Shown here in pieces: positions 33,881-42,211 of a DNA stretch of 64,000 bases (position 1 is its first letter; each line of letters starts with the position of its first letter). The stretch comes from Paucimonas sp. (lineage in GTDB: Bacteria; Pseudomonadota; Gammaproteobacteria; Pseudomonadales; Pseudomonadaceae). Both the position numbers and the translations under genes were made by a program. The stretch lies in assembly GCA_031253995.1 (NCBI GenBank), contig JAIRVG010000098.1, positions 42,353 through 106,352 on the forward strand, written 5' to 3'. The notes under the pieces are model-generated. The model was not told the DNA's origin. It was given only the letters and a program-made list of their open reading frames with translations, and made no database searches.

Positions 33881-34483
33881 TCAGGCAGCCAGGGCCAGGT
33901 CGTCGACCTGGGACTGGACGCCGACAGCGGTGGCCGAAGCTGCGTTGATGGCCGCGGTGATATCGGCGAAGGTGCTGTTGGTGGACACGCCGATGGTACC
34001 CAGCAGGGTGTCCAGCACGCCTTCCAGGGCAGTGGTGTCGCCCTGCATCAGGCCGTAGATGACCTGGTGCACGTCGTTGCCGACACGACCGGCGTCCAGT
34101 ACGGAATCCAGGTTCAGGCCGGAGAAGGTGACCACGTAGTTGCTCAGGCTGAAGTCGCTGCCACCGCCGCCGCCCAGCACTTCGCCGAGGGAGATGTTGT
34201 CCAGCGAGCCGTACAGGTAGTGGTTCAGGTTGTTGGATGCTGGCAGCTGAGGGTCCCACACATAGTGCAGGCCATTGGTGTCATTGCTGTCGGCGATGAA
34301 GGCATAGTCGGAGCCATTGCGACCGTGGGTGGAGTACTGGTCGCCATCGAAGGTGCCGTTGCTGAAGCCACCGGTGTTGCTGTAGCCGTGGCCGGCAGTG
34401 ACGAAACCGGCAGTCCAGAACGCCAGGTAGTCGTCAACGGTCGAACCGGCAAAGGCGGCATCGTAAGTAACGGAGATGGTCAT
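33881..34483 (-). CDS. hasA: Hemophore HasA
   Basis: A 200-residue secreted hemophore that takes heme from hemoproteins and hands it to HasR. The sequence starts MTISVTYDAAFAGSTVDDYL, very close to HasA proteins. The axial ligands are in place: His32 (TAGHGYSN) and Tyr74 (LHYVW), with His88 (NHYLYGSLD) as the residue that supports the tyrosine. It has no N-terminal signal peptide; the C terminus (SQVDDLALAA) fits the type I secretion signal. A longer upstream reading (MQKRGSV) is unlikely because the GAGGAAG site serves the ATG at 34483. Confidence 0.95.
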   Translation of the reverse strand: MTISVTYDAAFAGSTVDDYLAFWTAGFVTAGHGYSNTGGFSNGTFDGDQYSTHGRNGSDYAFIADSNDTNGLHYVWDPQLPASNNLNHYLYGSLDNISLGEVLGGGGGSDFSLSNYVVTFSGLNLDSVLDAGRVGNDVHQVIYGLMQGDTTALEGVLDTLLGTIGVSTNSTFADITAAINAASATAVGVQSQVDDLALAA

Positions 34484-34512
34484 AACGCTTCCTCGTTTTT
34501 GCATCGTGAAGT

Positions 34513-34535
34513 CGAAGGCAGCATCCGTGCCTTCG
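34513..34535. other. Hairpin between hasR and hasA
   Basis: Eight-bp perfect stem CGAAGGCA / TGCCTTCG with a seven-base loop, located in the 81-bp gap between the hasR stop and hasA start. With the second hairpin at 33836-33865, it brackets the hasA cistron. Confidence 0.6.
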
Positions 34536-34564
34536 CGTTGCCCGGTATGGGCGAACCCGGTGGA

Positions 34565-37327
34565 TCAGAATCGGTATTCGAGCATGCCGCTCAAGGTGCG
34601 GCCGCGGGCCAGCGACAGGTTGTTGCCGTCACCCATGGCCACGAAGTAAGCCTCGTCGGTAGCGTTTTCCAGGGCCAGCGACAGGTTCAGGCTAGGTGTC
34701 GCCCAGTAGCTGGCGTAGAGGTCGTAGACCTGGTATTGCGGCCAGCGCGCCTGGTCGAGCTTGTTGAAGGTGTGGGTCTTGAGGTTCTCGCCGTTGCCTT
34801 CGCTGTAACGCACGCGCATGCCCATGTCGAGGGTGCGGTCCAGCAGGCGCATGCCCAGGGTCAGCGAGCCGCGGTCAGCCGGCATGTAGGAGGCGTTGCC
34901 CATGATGTCGCCGCAGGAGACGATGGCATCGAGGTCAGGCGCGGCGTCGGCACGCGACACTCGCACCGGCAGCATGAGGATGCGGTTGCCTACCCGCACC
35001 GGACGCAGCTCGGTGCCCACATTGACCAGGCGCTGGCCGCCGCCCATGTACAGCTGGTTCGAACAGAATTCGTTGCTACCGATCATGTGCGTGTAGCTGA
35101 GCTGCCCGTAGTAGGCGCCAGCGTCGTAGTCGAGGCTGTATTCGACGCCACGGAACTGCGTTTTCCCCAGGTTGTTCTGGTAGGCCGAACGACCCAGGGC
35201 GATACCGGAAACGCTGGCGCCGGGCAGCGAAACGTTGGTGTCGAGGAATGAGAAGTTGTCGATACGGGTATCGAAGTAGGCAACCTTGGCACCGAAGCGG
35301 TCGCCCTCACGTAGCAGCGACTCCTTGAAGATGTTCACCCCCAGTTCCCAGTTGTGCGACTCCTCGGCCTTGAGGAAAGGGTTGGGATAGACCATCTCCG
35401 AGCCACCGCCGCCATGCGGGCGACCGCTCATGAATACCTCGGTGACGGCTGGCGGACGCCAGCCACGGCCCCAGCGGGTGTAGACCTGGAGCCAGTCCAG
35501 GCCCGGCTTGACGGCAACGCCGAAGGTCGGCGAGAAGCGTCCTTCCTCACGCTCCTCATCGAACACCAGGTGGGTTTCCTGGCGAGGCAGGCTGGTCTCG
35601 GTCACGCCCATGGGGTACATCCAGGAAGTCACCCCGGTGTTGCCGCTGAGGCGATAACGGTCGTAGCGCAGGCCGGCGTCCAGGGTCAGCCAGTTGTCAT
35701 GTTCGTAGGTCAGGTTGCCGAACGCGCTGGCCATCACCCGCTTGCCCTTGGGGTTGGCCCCGCCGGGAATGTAAGGCAGCGATACCACCTCGTTGGGTGC
35801 GGCGATGCGATCGGTGCTGGGACGGAAGGTGTCCTGGAACAGCTCGGTGCCGTAGTTGAAGGTCAGGGTGTCGGCCGCACCGATGTGCCAGCGCGAGGTG
35901 TTTTCCAGCTGCAGGCCGAGGGTGTCGGTACGGTACTGGTCGGTGTAGGCCTCGACGCGGTTGCCGCTGCTGGCGGACGAACCGTTGTCGGCGTTCCAGC
36001 GATCCTGCCGGGTGGTCACGTAGTAGAGCTTGGCCTTGAAGTCGATCAGGTCGTTGTCGGGGCTGTAGCTGTAGTCGAGCGCAGCGTTCTTCGCGTTGAT
36101 GTCGTTGGTACCGGTGACACTGTAGTAGTAACGGTTGCCCTCGGGGTTCTCGACGGTCCAGGCGTCCTTGCTGTCGGTGTCGGTCTCGAAGTAGCTGAAC
36201 TGCAGGCGCTGGTCTTCGGCGAAGTTGAGGCCGAGCTTGAAGATTTCCGAGCGGGTGATGCTGTCCATGGCCCCGACCTCGCCGTGCAGCCAGGTTTTCC
36301 AGGCTTCGGGTCTTGCCGTCTTGGCGCGCATCTGGGTGCCCAGGTTGTCAGCGTTCTGCGTACCGCTGCGGTAATCGCCGAAGTGCCGCTCGCTGTAGCC
36401 GACCATCACGTCACCGATTTCGTTTCCCGCCGCGAACATGGCGCTGCCGTTGAAATAGGTGCCGTTGCCCAGTTCACCGATGCCGTGACCGGCACGAATA
36501 CGACCTCCGATTTCCTTGCCTGGGCCAAGCAGGTCGCTGGCCTGGAGGGTGTCGAAGCTGGCGATACCGCCGATGACGCCGGCGCCACCCATGCCGGCCG
36601 AGGTTCCCTTGTCGATCTCGACGTCCTTGACGAACTCGGGATCGATGAACATCACGCCGTTGCGTTGCTGGTGGCCGTTGACGCTGAAGTTCTGGCGCAT
36701 GCCGTCGATGTTCATGTTCACCCGGCCGTAGTCCTGCACGCCGCGGATGTTCACCGACAGGCCGGGGTCGCGCTGGTTGACTGCGGTGTAGACGCCGGCG
36801 GTCTGTTCCAGCATGTCGGCGGCGTGGCGGGGCGGACGCTTGTCGATCTGGTCGCGGGTGATCACGCTGACCGAGCGCGGGGTGGTGTAGACCCAGTCCG
36901 CGTCGCCGTGGGACTGGACGCGGGTGGCGCCCAGTTCCAGGGCCTTGCCGTCCTCGCTCAGACGCTCCAACCCGACCTGGTCGTTGCCGCTGAAGCGGTA
37001 GCGCACCGGGTTGCCGCCCAGCAGCAGGGCCAGGCCCTGTTCGGCGCTGTGTTCACCTTGCAGGCCCTCGCTGCGCAGGCCGGCCAGCTTGCGGCTGTCG
37101 AAGAACACCTGGACCTTGGCCTGCTCGGCGAACGCCAGCACGGCGCTGTCGAGGGCCTGGGCCGGGATGTCGAAACGGATCAGCGCGCTGCGCTGGCTGG
37201 CGTTCGGGTTCTGCTCGGCCGCCTGGGCCATGCCGATCCCCATCGGCATCAGGCAGGCACCCAGCGCCAGGCTGCAGGCCAGGGCAACCGGGTTGAGGTG
37301 GAAACGTCGTTGTTGTGGACTGGTCAC
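34565..37327 (-). CDS. hasR: TonB-dependent heme/hemophore receptor HasR
   Basis: A 920-residue outer-membrane receptor. A signal peptide (about residues 1-36, ending GIGMAQA) is followed by an STN signalling domain (~45-100, IPAQALDSAVLAFAEQAKVQVFF), a plug (~145-275) and a 22-strand barrel ending in GMLEYRF. Heme-binding histidines are plausible at His219 (NGHQQRNG, plug apex) and His638 (SGRPHGGGG, loop after the FRAP-like GWRPPAVTE). An NPNL-like NPFLKAEES follows. The STN domain fits signalling through the adjacent hasS/hasI pair. The likely start is GTG at 37327; a TTG 18 codons upstream lies inside the Fur-box region and is rejected. Confidence 0.93.
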   Translation of the reverse strand: MTSPQQRRFHLNPVALACSLALGACLMPMGIGMAQAAEQNPNASQRSALIRFDIPAQALDSAVLAFAEQAKVQVFFDSRKLAGLRSEGLQGEHSAEQGLALLLGGNPVRYRFSGNDQVGLERLSEDGKALELGATRVQSHGDADWVYTTPRSVSVITRDQIDKRPPRHAADMLEQTAGVYTAVNQRDPGLSVNIRGVQDYGRVNMNIDGMRQNFSVNGHQQRNGVMFIDPEFVKDVEIDKGTSAGMGGAGVIGGIASFDTLQASDLLGPGKEIGGRIRAGHGIGELGNGTYFNGSAMFAAGNEIGDVMVGYSERHFGDYRSGTQNADNLGTQMRAKTARPEAWKTWLHGEVGAMDSITRSEIFKLGLNFAEDQRLQFSYFETDTDSKDAWTVENPEGNRYYYSVTGTNDINAKNAALDYSYSPDNDLIDFKAKLYYVTTRQDRWNADNGSSASSGNRVEAYTDQYRTDTLGLQLENTSRWHIGAADTLTFNYGTELFQDTFRPSTDRIAAPNEVVSLPYIPGGANPKGKRVMASAFGNLTYEHDNWLTLDAGLRYDRYRLSGNTGVTSWMYPMGVTETSLPRQETHLVFDEEREEGRFSPTFGVAVKPGLDWLQVYTRWGRGWRPPAVTEVFMSGRPHGGGGSEMVYPNPFLKAEESHNWELGVNIFKESLLREGDRFGAKVAYFDTRIDNFSFLDTNVSLPGASVSGIALGRSAYQNNLGKTQFRGVEYSLDYDAGAYYGQLSYTHMIGSNEFCSNQLYMGGGQRLVNVGTELRPVRVGNRILMLPVRVSRADAAPDLDAIVSCGDIMGNASYMPADRGSLTLGMRLLDRTLDMGMRVRYSEGNGENLKTHTFNKLDQARWPQYQVYDLYASYWATPSLNLSLALENATDEAYFVAMGDGNNLSLARGRTLSGMLEYRF

Positions 37328-37357
37328 TTCGTGTGGCTCGCTGTGTTGGCGTTTTCT

Positions 37358-37376
37358 AGTAATGAAAATCAATCTC
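37358..37376 (-). promoter_or_regulatory. Fur-box-like site before hasR
   Basis: Reading the minus strand, GAGATTGATTTTCATTACT agrees with the Fur consensus at 13 of 19 positions. It lies 31-49 bp before the hasR start. Confidence 0.6.
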
Positions 37377-37558
37377 AACAAACAGACGAGCGGGGCTGGG
37401 AAAGTCAGTAAATTATTTTTTAGGAAATTTCATGGAGGGGGTTGGGGGGCGTCGGTGGAAGGGTATCTACACAAATCCGAATGCCTGGCGCTGCACCTCT
37501 CAAGGCGAGCACCTGCAAGCCCTGATGCGGTCCCGATTTGTGTAGCAAAGAAGCCCCG

Positions 37559-38554
37559 TCAGTAGATCACCGTAAGCCCAGCCACATCCACCCGCTTGGC
37601 CTTCAGCTCATCGGTGAGCATCACCAGCGCCTGGTCCAGGTTGTCCAGGCGGAACATCCCGCTGACCTCGCGCTGCGCCAGCGCCGAATCGGTGATCAGC
37701 ACATGCCCGCCGCGATAGCGATTGATCTGCTCGGCCACCTCGGCCAGCGGCTCGCGCTCGAAGATCAGCAGCCCGCGCTGCCAGGCACTGGCCCGGCGCG
37801 GGTCCTGTTCCGGCCAGCCACGAATGCCGTGCCGGGAGTCGTAGCGCAGGCTTTCCCCTTCGTTGAGCACGCGCTCGGCCGGTGGCTCGGCCAGGGTCAC
37901 CCGGGTGCTGTGTTCGAGCATGCCGACCCAGCCACCCTGCCCTTCCTCACCCACCACGAAGCGCGTGCCCAGCGCCCGGGTGGTGGCTCCGGCGTACTCG
38001 ACCACGAACGGCCGGGACTCGCGCCCGCCAATCGGCGCCGCCTCGAACACCGCATCGCCGGACAACAGCCGCACGCGCCGCTCGCTGTCGCTGTAGGCGA
38101 CGCTGATGGCGCTGCGGCTGTCGAGATCGACCTTGCTGCCATCCGGCAGGGTCACCTGGCGGATCTCGCCGCGACCGGTGACATGGTCGGCACTCATGCG
38201 CAGCAACACGTCCGGGGCACGGTCCACGGCGAACACCGCGATCAGCAGCAACGCCGCCGTGCTGCTCGCCCAGCGCAAGTGCGAACGGCGGCGACGCCCG
38301 CCAAGCGGCCGGGGAATCTCGGGCAGCGCCTGGGCGGCCGGTACCGCTTGCGGCACGTCCAGATGCCCCAGGCGCCCGAGGTCGGCCCAGGTGGCCCGGG
38401 CGAACTCCAGCGCCCGCGCATGCCGCGGATCGCGCGTGCGCCATTCGGCCAGCGCCTGCTCCTGCGCGGGGCTCAGGCACCCGGCGTCCAGCAGCACCGC
38501 CCACTCGGCGGCCTGCTCGCGAATTGCTTGCTCTGGCGGGATCTGGCTGCTCAC
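37559..38554 (-). CDS. hasS: FecR-type anti-sigma factor HasS
   Basis: A 331-residue inner-membrane anti-sigma factor. The N-terminal FecR_N region (EQAAEWAVLLDAGCLSPAQEQALAEWRTRDPRHARAL) includes the conserved AEW motif. A single membrane helix (WASSTAALLLIAVFAV) precedes the periplasmic FecR domain (IRQVTLPDGSKVDLDSRSAISV, GTRFVV) and the C-terminal STN-like part that contacts HasR. GTG at 38554 gives the normal family N terminus (MSSQIPPEQAIREQ). An ATG at 38626 overlapping the hasI stop (ATGA) is an alternative that would add 24 residues. It would hold HasI inactive until heme-loaded HasA binds HasR. Confidence 0.9.
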   Translation of the reverse strand: MSSQIPPEQAIREQAAEWAVLLDAGCLSPAQEQALAEWRTRDPRHARALEFARATWADLGRLGHLDVPQAVPAAQALPEIPRPLGGRRRRSHLRWASSTAALLLIAVFAVDRAPDVLLRMSADHVTGRGEIRQVTLPDGSKVDLDSRSAISVAYSDSERRVRLLSGDAVFEAAPIGGRESRPFVVEYAGATTRALGTRFVVGEEGQGGWVGMLEHSTRVTLAEPPAERVLNEGESLRYDSRHGIRGWPEQDPRRASAWQRGLLIFEREPLAEVAEQINRYRGGHVLITDSALAQREVSGMFRLDNLDQALVMLTDELKAKRVDVAGLTVIY

Positions 38555-38622
38555 ACGGTTCTCTCGAATTCTGCTTATGAAAGGACTGACGTCTGAAGGC
38601 ACATCGTTCAGTAAACCGTTCG

Positions 38623-39126
38623 TCATTCCTGTTCCTGCAAACACTGCATCACATAGGCCAGTGCCCGGGAAAGATGCTTCTGCACCGAGCTGTCGGAAAT
38701 GTCCAGGCGCCTGGCCACCTCGGCGTGGGTCAGGCCTTCCAGGCGATTGAGGCGGAAGATCTCGCGGGTGCGCGGCGGCAGCTCGTTCATGGCCGCGCGT
38801 AGCCGGCGCATGTGCTGCTCGGCGGCGGTGCTCTCCTCCAGGCCGGGGCTGTCCTCGACTATCCCTTCGAGGGCTTCGTGGGGCACCAGGTCGGTCTTGC
38901 GCCGCTGTTGCTGACGCAGGTGATCGATCATCAGGTTGTGCGCCGTGCGGTAGAGGTACGCCGGCGAGTTGTCGATGCGCTCACCGGCCTGCTGCTCAGC
39001 CAGGCGCAGGAAGCTTTCCTGCACCAGGTCGGCAGCCAGCTGCGGATCGCGCACCTTGCGCGTGAGCAGGCCCTGCAGGGTCTTCGCGTGCTTGAGGAAC
39101 AGGCGCTTGAGATCGGACTCCGCCAC
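38623..39126 (-). CDS. hasI: ECF sigma factor HasI (iron-starvation class)
   Basis: A 167-residue FecI-like extracytoplasmic-function sigma factor. Region 2 (LTRKVRDPQLAADLVQESFLRLAEQ, then AYLYRTAHNLMIDHLRQQQRR) and region 4 (LPPRTREIFRLNRLEGLTHAEVARRLDISDSSVQKHLSRAL) are complete. The start is GTG at 39126 behind GGAG. It heads the has locus and would direct transcription of hasR and the genes behind it. A Fur-box-like site lies 43-61 bp upstream. Confidence 0.93.
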   Translation of the reverse strand: MAESDLKRLFLKHAKTLQGLLTRKVRDPQLAADLVQESFLRLAEQQAGERIDNSPAYLYRTAHNLMIDHLRQQQRRKTDLVPHEALEGIVEDSPGLEESTAAEQHMRRLRAAMNELPPRTREIFRLNRLEGLTHAEVARRLDISDSSVQKHLSRALAYVMQCLQEQE

Positions 39127-39168
39127 GCGAACTCCAGGGGCTGTCGGAATGGAGGCGCCATGCTACTC

Positions 39169-39187
39169 GTTAGTGAGAATCACTTGC
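39169..39187. promoter_or_regulatory. Fur-box-like site before hasI
   Basis: GTTAGTGAGAATCACTTGC agrees with the Fur consensus at 13 of 19 positions and is centred 52 bp upstream of the hasI start. Iron repression of hasI would shut the whole locus. Confidence 0.6.
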
Positions 39188-39208
39188 AAGAAGCCTCTTT
39201 ACCTCGCC

Positions 39209-40579
39209 TCACTCCTCGAACAGCGCGTCCAAAGCCTGTTCCAGACGGGTCACCGCAACCACCTGCAAGCCCGGCGGCGACTCCTTCGGCGCATTGCCCT
39301 TGGGCACGATGGCGCGCTTGAAGCCGTGCTTGGCCGCCTCTTTCAGGCGCTCCTGGCCGCTGGGCACCGGCCGCACTTCGCCGGACAGGCCGACCTCGCC
39401 GAATACCAGCAGGCCCTGGGACAAGGGCTTGTTGCGCAGGCTCGACATCACAGCGGCGAGCAGCGCCAGGTCGGAGGCGGTCTCCAGCACCTTGACCCCG
39501 CCGACCACGTTGAGGAACACGTCCTGGTCGTGGGTGGGGATGCCGCCGTGGCGGTGCAATACCGCCAGGAGCATGGCCAGGCGGTTCTGGTCCAGGCCCA
39601 GGGTCACCCGCCGCGGGTTGGCCAGGTGGCTGTCGTCCACCAGCGCCTGCACTTCCACCAGCATCGGCCGGGTGCCTTCCCAGGTGGCCATGACCACGCT
39701 GCCCGGCACCGCGTCCTGGGTGCGCGTAAGGAAGATCGCCGAGGGGTTGGAGACTTCCTTCAGGCCGCGGTCGGTCATGCCGAACACGCCCAGTTCGTTG
39801 ACCGCGCCAAAGCGGTTCTTCACCGCCCGCAGCAGGCGCAGGCGGCCATCGGACTCGCCTTCGAAATACAGCACGGTGTCGACCATGTGCTCCAGCACCC
39901 GCGGGCCGGCCAGGGCGCCTTCCTTGGTGACGTGGCCGACGAGGAAGATCGCCGTGCCGCTCTGCTTGGCGTAGCGCACCAGCAAGGCGGCGCTCTCGCG
40001 GACCTGGGCGACGCCGCCCGGTGCCGATTGCAGTTGTTCGGTGAAGATGGTCTGGATCGAGTCGATCACCATCACCTTGGGCTTCTCGCTGCGGGCGGTG
40101 GCGATGATGCTTTCGATGCAGGTCTCGGTCATCACCCGCAACTGGTCCAGGGGCAGGCCCAGGCGCCGGCCGCGCATGGCCACCTGCTGCTGGGATTCCT
40201 CGCCGGTGACGTACAACGCGGGCATGCGCGCGGCGATATGACAGAGGGTCTGCAGGAGGATGGTCGACTTGCCGATGCCCGGGTCGCCGCCGATCAGCAC
40301 CACCGAGCCGTCCACCAGGCCGCCGCCGAGCACCCGGTCGAGTTCGGCGCTGGCGGTGGAGAAACGCGGGATTTCCTCGATGGAGACTTCGGCGAGGGTC
40401 TTGATCTGCGCCTGCTGCCCGGCCCAGCCGGTGCGGCCGCTGGGCGCCACGGCGCCGCCGCTCTCGATCATGGTCTCGGTCAGGGTGTTCCAGGCGCCGC
40501 ATTCGCTGCACTGGCCGGCCCATTTGGGAAAGGTCGCGCCGCACTCGGTGCAGCCGTACAAGCGCTTGGCCTTGGCCAT
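39209..40579 (-). CDS. radA: DNA repair protein RadA
   Basis: A 456-residue RecA-like helicase that drives branch migration in recombinational repair. It has the N-terminal zinc finger (YGCTECGATFPKWAGQCSECGAW, C4), Walker A GGDPGIGKST, the RadA KNRFG motif (VKNRFGAVNELGVF) and the C-terminal Lon-protease-like domain (GEVGLSGEVRPV). The start MAKAKRLYGCTEC at 40579 follows AGGAGA. It is divergent from mscL with 169 bp between them. Confidence 0.97.
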   Translation of the reverse strand: MAKAKRLYGCTECGATFPKWAGQCSECGAWNTLTETMIESGGAVAPSGRTGWAGQQAQIKTLAEVSIEEIPRFSTASAELDRVLGGGLVDGSVVLIGGDPGIGKSTILLQTLCHIAARMPALYVTGEESQQQVAMRGRRLGLPLDQLRVMTETCIESIIATARSEKPKVMVIDSIQTIFTEQLQSAPGGVAQVRESAALLVRYAKQSGTAIFLVGHVTKEGALAGPRVLEHMVDTVLYFEGESDGRLRLLRAVKNRFGAVNELGVFGMTDRGLKEVSNPSAIFLTRTQDAVPGSVVMATWEGTRPMLVEVQALVDDSHLANPRRVTLGLDQNRLAMLLAVLHRHGGIPTHDQDVFLNVVGGVKVLETASDLALLAAVMSSLRNKPLSQGLLVFGEVGLSGEVRPVPSGQERLKEAAKHGFKRAIVPKGNAPKESPPGLQVVAVTRLEQALDALFEE

Positions 40580-40748
40580 GGGCAATCTCCTGGAAAAAGT
40601 CGCCATGATAGCCGTCGCGCCGGGAAAGGCGCCAATCGCGACCAAACCAATGGCGATGAGCGGGGTCATCTGTAGTCGACGCAGAGCATGAAGCCGGCAG
40701 CTGAATTACACTGCGTTGTCCCCTTTCAATTGTTACAAGGAATAAACC

Positions 40749-41162
40749 ATGGGCGTGATCAGTGAATTCAAAGCCTTTGCGGTCAAGGGCAATGTCGTCG
40801 ACATGGCCGTTGGTATCATCATCGGCGCAGCCTTCGGCAAGATCGTTTCATCTTTTGTCGGCGATGTGGTGATGCCGCCCCTGGGGCTGTTGATTGGCGG
40901 GGTGGACTTCAGTGACCTGGCGATCACATTGAAAGCGGCACAAGGCGATGCGCCGGCGGTGATGCTGGCCTATGGCAAGTTCATCCAGACCGTGATCGAC
41001 TTCCTGATCGTGGCGTTCGCGATCTTCATGGGTGTGAAGGTGATCAACCGGCTGAAACGGGAAGAGGCCGTTGCGCCAAGCGTGCCGCCGGCGCCTACGC
41101 CGCAGGAGACCTTGCTGACCGAGATTCGGGATCTGCTCAAGGCCCAGAACAACAAGCCATGA
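40749..41162 (+). CDS. mscL: Large-conductance mechanosensitive channel
   Basis: A 137-residue homopentameric channel that opens at extreme membrane tension during osmotic downshock. It shows the amphipathic N-terminal helix (MGVISEFKAFAVKGN), TM1 (VVDMAVGIIIGAAFGKIVSSFV), a periplasmic loop, TM2 (VIDFLIVAFAIFMGVKVINRL) and the cytoplasmic C-terminal bundle (LLTEIRDLLKAQ). Length and motifs are canonical. It is a single-gene unit with a shared terminator downstream. Confidence 0.97.
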   Translation: MGVISEFKAFAVKGNVVDMAVGIIIGAAFGKIVSSFVGDVVMPPLGLLIGGVDFSDLAITLKAAQGDAPAVMLAYGKFIQTVIDFLIVAFAIFMGVKVINRLKREEAVAPSVPPAPTPQETLLTEIRDLLKAQNNKP

Positions 41163-41166
41163 GCTT

Positions 41167-41196
41167 TTGGGGCCGCGTTGCGGCCCCAACGGTTTT
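41167..41196. terminator. Shared terminator between mscL and fpr
   Basis: Perfect ten-bp stem TTGGGGCCGC / GCGGCCCCAA with loop GTT. On the plus strand GGTTTT follows it. On the minus strand AAAAGC follows, so it is better for mscL. It touches the fpr stop codon. Confidence 0.85.
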
Positions 41197-41971
41197 ACCA
41201 GTAAGTCTCGACCGCCACCTGCCCCGGCCGCCGGCTCAGGCTCAGGTTCAATCCCCGGGCCTTCAGCACCTGGCGGGTGTCGTCGATCATCTGCGGGTTC
41301 CCGCACAACATCACCCGCGAATGCTCCGGGATCAGCTCCAGCCCGGCAGCCCGCTCCAGCTCGCCATTCTCGATCAGCGTGGTGATGCGCCCGTTCAGCG
41401 CCCCCGGATGCTGCTCGCGGGTCACCACCGGGATGAACTGCAGCTTGCCGGCGTATTCCGCCAGGTAATCGCGTTTTTCCAGCCCCTCGATCAGGTCCAG
41501 GTAGGCCAGCTCGCGGGCCTCGCGCACCGAGTACACCAGCTTGATCCGCTCGAAACGCTCCCAGGCCTCGAAGTCCTGCAGGATCGAGAGGAACGGCGCG
41601 ATCCCGGTGCCGGTCGCCAGCAGCCACAGGTCGCGGCCATCGACGAAGCGGTCCAGGGTCAGGTAACCGAAGGCCTGGCGGTCCACCAGCAGTTCGTCAC
41701 CCTCGCGCAGGCGGCTCAGCTCGCTGGTGAACTCACCGCCCGGCACCACGATGGAATAGAAGTCCAGATGCTCGTCGAACGGCGACGACACCATCGAATA
41801 CGCACGCCAGACCACGCTGCCATCGGCCTTGGTCACACCCAGGCGGGCGAACTGGCCGGCGCGGAAGCGGAAGCCGGCATCGCGGGTGGTGCGCAGGCTG
41901 AACAGGTTGGGGGTCAGCGGCTGGACGTCGAGCAGGGTCTGGCGGGTGTATTTCTCCGCGCTGGCAGTCAT
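41195..41971 (-). CDS. fpr: Ferredoxin/flavodoxin-NADP reductase
   Basis: A 258-residue flavoenzyme that exchanges electrons between NADPH and ferredoxin or flavodoxin. The FAD site is seen in RAYSMVSSP, the NADP site in LLATGTGIAPFLSIL, and the C-terminal VETYW is typical of the bacterial subclass. Position between mscL and the luxR solo matches the FprB-type copy rather than the FprA copy beside finR. The start MTASAEKYTRQTLLDV at 41971 was chosen over an ATG four codons upstream. Confidence 0.93.
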   Translation of the reverse strand: MTASAEKYTRQTLLDVQPLTPNLFSLRTTRDAGFRFRAGQFARLGVTKADGSVVWRAYSMVSSPFDEHLDFYSIVVPGGEFTSELSRLREGDELLVDRQAFGYLTLDRFVDGRDLWLLATGTGIAPFLSILQDFEAWERFERIKLVYSVREARELAYLDLIEGLEKRDYLAEYAGKLQFIPVVTREQHPGALNGRITTLIENGELERAAGLELIPEHSRVMLCGNPQMIDDTRQVLKARGLNLSLSRRPGQVAVETYW

Positions 41972-42142
41972 GGTTCGCTCCACAAATCAGGTGCGCCCAG
42001 TTTCTCGCAAAGCCGCCGGAATAAACACCGCCGGTTTGTAGTGATTTCAACGGCGGCCAACGCTAAACATCGCGTTTACCCCAACTACCCTTTGCGAACC
42101 ATGACATAGGTCAACTTATAGCGAAAAAAACCAATCGCTTTG

Positions 42143-42156
42143 TAGGACGATTCCTA
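42143..42156. promoter_or_regulatory. Inverted repeat in the luxR-solo promoter
   Basis: TAGGA-CGAT-TCCTA overlaps a likely -10 (TATACT, 42155-42160) and is 56 bp before the gene start. It is a candidate operator; the binding protein is unknown. Confidence 0.4.
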
Positions 42157-42211
42157 TACTGACGAACACCGCTTGGCCAATTGGATCCATCGCACAGGGA
42201 GCAAACTGCCA

